A DNA stretch of 6,149 nt, taken from NCBI GenBank assembly GCA_900553305.1, contig USDI01000141.1:1-6149 (forward strand), written 5' to 3'. Position 1 is the stretch's first letter; the number at the start of each line of letters is the position of its first letter. Positions 1-5,435 of this stretch are shown in pieces. Source of the DNA: an uncultured Lachnospiraceae bacterium (GTDB lineage: Bacteria; Bacillota; Clostridia; Lachnospirales; Lachnospiraceae). The position numbers and the translations under genes were made by a program. The notes below the pieces were generated by a model. That model searched no databases. It saw only the letters and a list, made by a program, of their open reading frames with translations, and was not told where the DNA came from.

Positions 1-19
1 CACGACGCTCTTCCGATCT
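1..19. other. Illumina TruSeq adapter remnant at contig end
   Basis: The first 19 bases, CACGACGCTCTTCCGATCT, are identical to the 3' end of the Illumina TruSeq universal adapter, ending at the T used for ligation. On the minus strand they read AGATCGGAAGAGCGTCGTG, the usual adapter read-through sequence. The TyrS reading frame agrees: on the minus strand it follows the family up to about residue C263 (position 21), then continues through this stretch as residues that look nothing like TyrS. Genuine sequence therefore begins at position 20. This is an assembly or trimming artefact. Confidence 0.97.
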
Positions 20-809
20 TACATCTGAGGACATCGGCATCGGCAACGTTTCTCCAATACTGGTAGAATTCAAACGGAGTGGTCTTTTCCGGATCAAGCC
101 ATACGGCACCTTTCTGTGTCTTACCCATCTTCTTTCCTTCGGAATTAAGGAGCAGGGTAATGGTCATCGCCTGTGCATCTTTCCCTAATTTCTTACGGAT
201 CAGTTCGGTTCCTCCGAGCATGTTGCTCCACTGATCGTCTCCACCAAACTGCATGTTACAGCCGTATCTCTTGTACAGCTCCAGGAAGTCATAGGACTGC
301 ATAATCATGTAGTTGAATTCGAGGAAAGACAAACCATTCTCCATACGCTGCTCGTAGCATCTTGCACGAAGCATGTTGTTCACGGAGAAGCAGGATCCGA
401 TGTCACGGATAAAGTCAATGTAATTCAAGTCACGAAGCCAGTCGGCATTGTTTACCATCATGGCTTTTCCTTCGCCGAATTCGATGAATTTGCTCATCTG
501 CTTCTTGAAGCATTCACAGTTATGGTCAATTGTTTCGGTTGTCATCATGGTTCTCATATCACTTCTTCCGGAAGGATCCCCGATCATACCGGTTCCGCCG
601 CCAACCAGAGCGATCGGTTTATTTCCTGCCATCTGCAGTCTCTTCATTAAGCAGAGTGCCATAAAGTGTCCTACGTGGAGGCTGTCTGCGGTAGGATCAA
701 ATCCAATATAAAAGGTTGCCTTTCCGTTATTGATGAGGTCTCTGACCTGTTCTTCATCGGTTACCTGTGCAATCAGTCCTCTTGCTACCAGTTCTTCATA
801 AATGCCCAT
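20..809 (-). CDS. tyrS: Tyrosyl-tRNA synthetase, C-terminus missing at contig edge
   Basis: Cytoplasmic class I aminoacyl-tRNA synthetase that activates tyrosine with ATP and charges tRNA-Tyr. About 263 residues are present of roughly 400-420 usual for the family, so the rest of the anticodon-binding region and the C-terminal S4-like RNA-binding domain lie beyond the edge. Visible signatures are the tyrosine pocket YIGFDPTADSLHVGH (residues 34-48, with HVGH as the HIGH motif), GGGTGMIGDPSGR (70-82), FLEFNYMIMQSYDF (162-175), QFGGDDQWSN (187-196) and KKMGKT (226-231, the KMSKS equivalent), followed by AVWLDPEKT (235-243). The start is ATG at 809, with GAGGAG (823-818) 8 nt upstream. It lies 46 nt after gpsA on the same strand with no terminator between them, so it is probably transcribed with gpsA. 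The gap is too short for the T-box leader that controls tyrS in Bacillus subtilis, and I see no T-box sequence in the 3' part of gpsA. The break is a contig edge, not a pseudogene. Confidence 0.97.
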
Positions 810-855
810 TTTCTTTTCTCCTCGTCTTTATAAATACTTTAGAAATAATAGACCC

Positions 856-1893
856 TTACCAGGGAAGCTCCACACTGTTCTGTGCCAGTTCTCTTAAGTC
901 CACGTTTTCAATCTTACGGTCACGCAGCATCAGATCCTTAACGGCCGCATCAGCCTGTGCCCCTTCAAACAATACCCGGTTCACCTGCTCAATAATCGGC
1001 ATGGACACGTTGTATTTCTTTGCAAGTGCAAGTCCTGCCTTTGCAGAATAAACACCCTCAACGACCATCTTTACTTCTGCCATGGCCTCATCCATTGTTG
1101 CGCCCTTACCGATCAGGATTCCGGCACGGCGGTTACGGGAATGCATGGACGCACAGGTCACAATCAGATCCCCGATTCCGGTCAGTCCATAGAATGTTTC
1201 AAGCCGTCCGCCCATATGGATTCCGAGTCTCGCAATCTCTGCAATTCCTCTGGTAATTAAGGCTGCCTTGGTGTTGTCTCCGTAACCAAGTCCATCGGCA
1301 ACTCCGGCAGCAAGCGCTACCACATTCTTAAGTGCTGCTCCTAATTCAATGCCAAGCACATCGGCACTGATGTATACACGGAATACCTCGCTCATGAAAA
1401 TGGACTGTAAATATTCCGCGGTCTTCTTATCCTTAGAACCCACCACGATCGTTGTCGGAATTCCCTTTCCAACCTCTTCTGCATGGGAAGGTCCCGACAA
1501 TACCGCAACATTGGCCTGTGGGATTTCCTGCTCAATAATTTCAGACAGCGTCATTAGGGTTGCTTCTTCAATTCCCTTTGCCACATTTACAATGATCTGT
1601 CCCTGCTTGGTAAACGGAGCCATCTGCTTCGCGGTGCTTCTGGTAAACGGAGAAGGTACGGCTAAAACCAGTACATCCTTATCCTTCATTGCTGCATTGA
1701 GATCGGTTGTAAAAATCATATCCTCCGGTAAAATTACGCCCGGCAGCTTCTCCTTCTGCTCATGACATTCCTTCAGCATCCGGATCTCCGGTTCCAATGC
1801 TGACCAGACGGTAATCTGATGTCCGTTGTTATGTAATAATACGGATAATGCTGTTCCCCAGCTTCCTGCTCCAATAATTGCAATATCTGCCAT
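856..1893 (-). CDS. gpsA: NAD(P)H-dependent glycerol-3-phosphate dehydrogenase
   Basis: Reduces dihydroxyacetone phosphate to sn-glycerol-3-phosphate, the backbone precursor of membrane phospholipids; a soluble cytosolic enzyme. The 345 residues are full length for the bacterial family (about 330-345). The N-terminal Rossmann fold carries GAGSWGTA at residues 8-15. NVAKGIE (103-109) contains the conserved K106, and LSGPSHAEEV (132-141) follows. In the all-helical C-terminal domain, GAALKNVVALAAG (185-197) holds K189, the expected catalytic lysine. GDNTKAALITRG (205-216), GLTGIGDLIVTC (236-247) and SRNRRAG (252-258) complete the family pattern. The start is ATG at 1893, with AGGA (1904-1901) 7 nt upstream inside a purine-rich run. 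It lies 79 nt downstream of plsY, which uses its product. That gap (1894-1972) is AT-rich and shows no hairpin or convincing internal promoter. The direct overlap of pathway and position supports co-expression with plsY. Confidence 0.98.
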   Translation of the reverse strand: MADIAIIGAGSWGTALSVLLHNNGHQITVWSALEPEIRMLKECHEQKEKLPGVILPEDMIFTTDLNAAMKDKDVLVLAVPSPFTRSTAKQMAPFTKQGQIIVNVAKGIEEATLMTLSEIIEQEIPQANVAVLSGPSHAEEVGKGIPTTIVVGSKDKKTAEYLQSIFMSEVFRVYISADVLGIELGAALKNVVALAAGVADGLGYGDNTKAALITRGIAEIARLGIHMGGRLETFYGLTGIGDLIVTCASMHSRNRRAGILIGKGATMDEAMAEVKMVVEGVYSAKAGLALAKKYNVSMPIIEQVNRVLFEGAQADAAVKDLMLRDRKIENVDLRELAQNSVELPW

Positions 1894-1972
1894 CTCGAAA
1901 TCCTTTCCTTCCTCAATCCACTTCCTGTTTTTATTTAATAAATGATTGCTTACTCTCTGTTTCTTTCACCAA

Positions 1973-2635
1973 TTATTTACTTTCTGCTTCAACCTTATTC
2001 TTCTTAAGTAAATAGGTCTTGCGCTCGTTTCCATGAAAGAGACGCTTGATATTCTCTTTATGCTTATAAAAAGCAAGTATCGTCAGAAATGCCGTCACGG
2101 CATACATTTCATTTAAAACAGGCTGTGTTGCTCCAAACAGTCCCGTCTGTCCGCAGATCACCATTTCGGTCATCAGTCCGACATAAATAAGAAGAGAACC
2201 CAAAGACACATAATGGGTGGTCAGGAACACACCAAAGAATAAAACAAATCCGACCGGAATGAAATACGGGTGAAATGCCAGAATCAGTCCGGCCGTTGCC
2301 GCAATTCCCTTTCCTCCCTTAAACTTAAGGTAGAAGGGATAATTATGTCCGAGAATGGCACCTGCCGCCGTATAAAGCTTTAACAGGTAAATCTCCTCCG
2401 GATGACTTCCCTTAAAAATCAGTGTCGTGATTCCGATTGCAATCATGCACTTCAAAACATCCCCGGCAAATACAATGAGGCCTGCCTTCGTCCCTAAAAC
2501 ACGTAAGGTATTGGTCGTTCCGGCGTTGCCGCTTCCATGCTCACGAATATCAATTCCATGCATTTTCCCATAGAAGAACGCTGTCTGAAACATGCCCAAT
2601 ACATAACCGATAATAATACAAATAATCCGTTCCAC
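1973..2635 (-). CDS. plsY: Acyl-phosphate:glycerol-3-phosphate acyltransferase (GTG start)
   Basis: Integral membrane enzyme that transfers an acyl group from acyl-phosphate (made by PlsX in this pathway) to sn-glycerol-3-phosphate, giving lysophosphatidic acid. Counted from the GTG at 2635 it has 220 residues, close to the family's usual 200-215. The three family motifs are present: SGNAGTTNTLR (35-45), FKGGKG (105-110, glycine-rich acceptor loop) and HKENIKRLFHGNE (192-204). Hydrophobic stretches near 3-22, 51-74, 85-102, 111-160 and 176-190 fit a multi-pass membrane protein. The first residues (ERIICIIIGYVLG) enter membrane directly, as expected for PlsY. An upstream ATG at 2719 would add 28 charged residues that overlap der out of frame and look unlike PlsY, so I reject it. 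The GTG lies one base after the der stop, with AAAGGA (2652-2647) 11 nt upstream inside der. The C-terminus (204-220) is lysine-rich. gpsA, which makes its acceptor substrate, follows. Confidence 0.95.
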   Translation of the reverse strand: MERIICIIIGYVLGMFQTAFFYGKMHGIDIREHGSGNAGTTNTLRVLGTKAGLIVFAGDVLKCMIAIGITTLIFKGSHPEEIYLLKLYTAAGAILGHNYPFYLKFKGGKGIAATAGLILAFHPYFIPVGFVLFFGVFLTTHYVSLGSLLIYVGLMTEMVICGQTGLFGATQPVLNEMYAVTAFLTILAFYKHKENIKRLFHGNERKTYLLKKNKVEAESK

Positions 2636-2636
2636 G

Positions 2637-3971
2637 TTACTTGTTTTCCTTTCTCTCACGAATAATGAACCGCAATGGCGTTCCCTTGAATCCAAAAGCC
2701 TCACGGATTTTATTTTCAATATATCTGGTGTAAGAAAAATGCATCAGTTCCTTATCATTTACAAAGATAACGAATGTCGGCGGCTTCACGCCAACCTGCG
2801 TAATATAGTAAAGACGCAGACGCTTTCCTTTATCGGATGGGGGCTGCTGCAGGGCAACCGCTTCACTCATAATCTCATTAAGCACACCGGTCTGGATCCG
2901 GAGTGCATGGTTCTCTGCCACGGTATCAATCAGGTCATAGAGCTTTGGCAGACGCTGTCCGGTCAGTGCAGAAATAAAGGTAATCTCTGCATACGGCATA
3001 AAGGAAAGAATGTTTCTCACCTTATCGGTATATTCGTTTACCGTCTTATTATTCTTCTCCACGGCATCCCACTTGTTCACGGCAATAATGACTGCCTTGC
3101 CTCGTTCATGAGCAATTCCGGCGATCTTCGCATCCTGCTCGGTCACACCCTCTACGGCATCAATGACCAGAATCACAATATCCGCACGCTCTACCGCACT
3201 CACGGTACGCACGATCATGTAACGCTCGAGTTCTTCCTTAATTTTATTCTTGCGGCGAAGTCCTGCCGTATCAATCAGGACATATTCCTTCCCATTGTGC
3301 TTTACAAGCGTATCCACCGCATCTCTTGTCGTTCCGGCAATATCGGATACAATCAGACGGTTCTCGCCGATCAGACGGTTAATCAGGGAAGACTTGCCGA
3401 CATTCGGCTTGCCGACGATGGCAACCCTCGTCTTATTGTCTTCTTCCTCTTCGCCCTGTCCCTCTTCAAAATACCCGGTCACGACATCGAGCATATCACC
3501 GATACCTAACTGGTTCGCTGCGGAAATGGCATGCGGATCACCGATTCCAAGATTGTAGAATTCGTAAACATCCGCCATATATTTGTCATAATTATCCACC
3601 TTGTTAACGACAAGCACCACCGGCTTCTGCGCACGGCGAAGCATATCGGCCACCTTGGAATCCGCATCGACGAGCCCCTGATGCACATCCACCATAAAGA
3701 TGATGACATCTGCGGTATCAATGGCGATCTGTGCCTGCTCCCGCATCTGGGAGAGGATCACGTCCTTGCTGTCCGGCTCAATACCGCCGGTATCAATTAA
3801 GGTAAAGTTCTTATTCAGCCAGGTCACATCCGCATAAATACGGTCTCTGGTGATTCCCGGTGTATCCTTGACAATGGAAATCTTGGATCCTGCCAGTGTA
3901 TTAAATAAAGTGGATTTTCCTACGTTCGGTCTTCCGACTACCGCTACAATAGGTTTACTTCTCTTACTCAT
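2637..3971 (-). CDS. der: Ribosome biogenesis GTPase Der (EngA)
   Basis: Essential tandem GTPase that acts in assembly of the 50S ribosomal subunit. The 444 residues match the family's usual 435-490. The first G domain has GRPNVGKS (13-20, P-loop), DTGG (60-63), NKVD (123-126) and SAA (150-152). An acidic linker, EEGQGEEEED (169-178), joins it to the second G domain with GKPNVGKS (187-194), DTAGLRRK (234-241), NKWD (299-302) and SAL (334-336). The C-terminal KH-like RNA-binding domain covers about 350-444 and includes the family pattern LRLYYITQVGVKPPTFVIFVN (385-405). All nucleotide-binding motifs are intact. The ATG at 3971 overlaps the end of the DUF512 gene (ATGAGTAA, 3971-3964), with AAGGA (3982-3978) 6 nt upstream, so translational coupling is likely. 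The stop at 2637 nearly touches the plsY start. This is a standard housekeeping copy with nothing missing. Confidence 0.99.
   Translation of the reverse strand: MSKRSKPIVAVVGRPNVGKSTLFNTLAGSKISIVKDTPGITRDRIYADVTWLNKNFTLIDTGGIEPDSKDVILSQMREQAQIAIDTADVIIFMVDVHQGLVDADSKVADMLRRAQKPVVLVVNKVDNYDKYMADVYEFYNLGIGDPHAISAANQLGIGDMLDVVTGYFEEGQGEEEEDNKTRVAIVGKPNVGKSSLINRLIGENRLIVSDIAGTTRDAVDTLVKHNGKEYVLIDTAGLRRKNKIKEELERYMIVRTVSAVERADIVILVIDAVEGVTEQDAKIAGIAHERGKAVIIAVNKWDAVEKNNKTVNEYTDKVRNILSFMPYAEITFISALTGQRLPKLYDLIDTVAENHALRIQTGVLNEIMSEAVALQQPPSDKGKRLRLYYITQVGVKPPTFVIFVNDKELMHFSYTRYIENKIREAFGFKGTPLRFIIRERKENK
2647..2652 (-). promoter_or_regulatory. Shine-Dalgarno site that decides the plsY start
   Basis: AAAGGA on the minus strand lies within the last codons of der, 11 nt before the GTG at 2635. 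It supports the 220-residue PlsY over the 28-residue-longer ATG form. The junction reads der stop TAA, one C, then GTG, so ribosomes finishing der could reinitiate directly on plsY. Confidence 0.75.
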
Positions 3972-5340
3972 GTATCTTCCTTCCCAAAATCTGATTGATC
4001 AAGTCGCGTCCGCTTGATTTTACAATATCTACCGGTACTTGTAAAGTTTTTTCAACCTCACTGACTGTTATATCGTCAAGGAATACGTTCTCTTCCACAC
4101 GGACCATATTCTCCGGAATGAGCAGTGCTTCGCCCAGTTCCTTATCCTTTAACTGATTCATCAGATCAATTCCTGTGACAAGTCCCGATACCGTAATCCG
4201 TTCTCCGAAAAAGTCATTCCGGATCTCATATACATTCGCCCTAAGCCCCGGCATATAGGCCTCGGCCTCCTTCGCAATCTGCCGGATGTACGGATATGCC
4301 AGCTTACCGGTTGCAAGGGAAACCGTTCTTGTTTTCTTCTTCCAGTCGTGATGGCATTTCACCGTAGTTAAGAACTTATGCTTATAAAGCTCTTCCATGG
4401 TCTCCTTCGCTTCGTTTAACAGAAGCCGAATCATGCCGACGCCGTTCTCCAGCTGCAGATAACCATCGTAACATTCCTCTTCCGGAACAGGTTCTTCTGC
4501 CAGAAGATACCACTCGTCGCTTGCATGAATAAAATGTGTGCCATATTTTTCCATACATTGCTGCTGATAGCCATGGATCATGTCAATGACTTCCTTCGCA
4601 TCCTCTTTGGTAAAAGGCTCTAAAGGATACAGACCCTCCCGGAATCTGGATAATCCGACCGGCACCACCGACACGCTCTCGATAACCGGAAGATATTCTA
4701 TCAGCTTACGGATGCTGTAATCCAGCTCCTTGCCGTCATTCACACCCTTACACAGCACAATCTGTCCGTTCATGGTGATACCGGCTTCATAAAGACGGTC
4801 CGCCTTTTTGAGTGCTTCCCCGGCAAACCGGTTATGCAGCATCATGCAGCGCAGTTCCGGATTCATCGTCTGGAACGATACGTTGATCGGCGCCAGATGA
4901 TACTTAATGATCCGGTCTAAATCGTGATCGGACATATTCGTCAGCGTCACATAATTTCCCTGTAAAAAGGATAACCGGCTGTCATCATCCTTAAAATACA
5001 GATTCTCTCTCATGCCCTTCGGCATCTGGTCAATAAAGCAGAAGATACATTTATTATGGCACGAACGGTACTGATCCATGAGTCCGTTTTCAAAAATAAT
5101 CCCCAGATCATCATCCTCGTCCTTATCAATGATCTTCGTGACTTCTTCTCCGTCCTTTGTCAGAAGAACAAGCTCCAGATGATCGTTCTGTACCTGATAC
5201 TGATAATCAAAAATATCCTCCATCACGGTTCCGTTGATGGATAAAAGGCTGTCACCTGCACAGATTCCCTCCTGCTGTGCAATGCTTCCCTGTTCAATTT
5301 GTTTAATTTTGTGTCCTTTATCTGTTCTCATAAAGAACAT
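3964..5340 (-). CDS. PDZ / radical SAM / DUF512 family protein of unsettled function
   Basis: Predicted cytosolic iron-sulfur protein; I recognise the family (DUF512, often found beside der in Clostridia) but no proven reaction. From the ATG at 5340 it has 458 residues. Residues about 5-60 form a PDZ-like domain (QIEQGSIAQQEGICAGDSLLSINGTVMEDIFDYQYQ). Next comes a radical SAM-type cluster signature, CHNKCIFCF, with C94, C98 and C101 in the CX3CX2C pattern, then QGNYVTLTN (127-135) and a barrel-like region to about 235. DUF512 occupies the C-terminal half, with DEWYLLAEEPVPEEECYDGY (275-294) and SGLVTGIDL (385-393). No signal peptide or membrane segment is visible, although PDZ domains in bacteria are often on exported proteins. 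A GTG at 5367 would add nine residues but has no ribosome-binding site and would leave almost no leader after the predicted transcription start. ATG 5340 has AAGGAA 11 nt upstream. It is first in the operon and overlaps der by 8 nt. Confidence 0.93.
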   Translation of the reverse strand: MFFMRTDKGHKIKQIEQGSIAQQEGICAGDSLLSINGTVMEDIFDYQYQVQNDHLELVLLTKDGEEVTKIIDKDEDDDLGIIFENGLMDQYRSCHNKCIFCFIDQMPKGMRENLYFKDDDSRLSFLQGNYVTLTNMSDHDLDRIIKYHLAPINVSFQTMNPELRCMMLHNRFAGEALKKADRLYEAGITMNGQIVLCKGVNDGKELDYSIRKLIEYLPVIESVSVVPVGLSRFREGLYPLEPFTKEDAKEVIDMIHGYQQQCMEKYGTHFIHASDEWYLLAEEPVPEEECYDGYLQLENGVGMIRLLLNEAKETMEELYKHKFLTTVKCHHDWKKKTRTVSLATGKLAYPYIRQIAKEAEAYMPGLRANVYEIRNDFFGERITVSGLVTGIDLMNQLKDKELGEALLIPENMVRVEENVFLDDITVSEVEKTLQVPVDIVKSSGRDLINQILGRKIHE

Positions 5341-5351
5341 TGTACTAGAAT

Positions 5352-5357
5352 TTCCTT
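5352..5357 (-). promoter_or_regulatory. Shine-Dalgarno site that decides the DUF512 start
   Basis: AAGGAA on the minus strand lies 11 nt before the ATG at 5340. The spacing is slightly long but the same as at plsY. Neither the GTG at 5367 nor the ATG at 5331 has a purine-rich site at a usable distance, so 5340 is the best start. Confidence 0.6.
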
Positions 5358-5384
5358 GACGTGTCACTAGCAGAATGTTATAAA
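5356..5384 (+). promoter_or_regulatory. Strong extended -10 promoter for prs
   Basis: TTGACG (5356-5361) and TATAAA (5379-5384) are separated by an ideal 17 nt, each matching sigma-A consensus at five of six positions. A TG at 5376-5377, one base before the -10, makes it an extended -10 promoter. Transcription would begin near 5391, giving a leader of about 45 nt before the prs ATG. I see no hairpin, riboswitch or attenuator in that leader. Confidence 0.78.
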
Positions 5385-5410
5385 ATAAGAAGTTAAAATA
5401 AATATTTCAA
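5382..5410 (-). promoter_or_regulatory. Candidate sigma-A promoter for the DUF512-der-plsY-gpsA-tyrS operon
   Basis: On the minus strand TTGAAA (5410-5405) and TATTTT (5387-5382) are separated by 17 nt, matching the -35 and -10 consensus at five and four of six positions. Transcription would begin near 5375, leaving a leader of about 35 nt before the ATG at 5340. A TATAAC at 5382-5377 is a better -10 hexamer but is 22 nt from this -35, too far. The region is very AT-rich, so chance matches are likely. It overlaps the prs promoter head-on. Confidence 0.45.
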
Positions 5411-5435
5411 ACGTCTCATACTTTCGGAGGATATT

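Noticed and set aside
448..711. 87-residue plus-strand open frame antisense to tyrS
   Set aside because: It lies across the conserved catalytic motifs of TyrS on the other strand, so the sequence is explained by tyrS.
1608..1652. 12-nt direct repeat TGGTAAACGGAG at 1608-1619 and 1641-1652 inside gpsA
   Set aside because: The copies are 33 nt apart, in frame, and encode similar PFTR and PFTK stretches of GpsA (residues 82-85 and 93-96). A chance similarity in coding sequence explains it better than a mobile or regulatory repeat.
1349..1765. 138-residue plus-strand open frame antisense to gpsA
   Set aside because: It is a shadow of a complete, strongly conserved gpsA and has no recognisable domain.
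1894..1972. Possible internal promoter or terminator in the plsY-gpsA gap
   Set aside because: The gap is AT-rich with TATTAA-like strings, but no -35 hexamer lies at a usable distance and no GC-rich stem followed by a T run is present.
2739..3509. 256-residue open frame on the plus strand antisense to der
   Set aside because: It lies wholly inside der, has no ribosome-binding site I can support, and its translation is the low-complexity His/Arg/Ile-rich pattern typical of the reverse complement of a real gene.
5400..5407. AAATATTT palindrome in the prs leader
   Set aside because: An 8-base AT palindrome in an AT-rich intergenic region is expected by chance and has no supporting structure.
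5417..5431. PurBox-like CCGAAAG on the minus strand just before prs
   Set aside because: It matches only part of the PurR box, has no paired second box, and its complement is simply the prs Shine-Dalgarno site.
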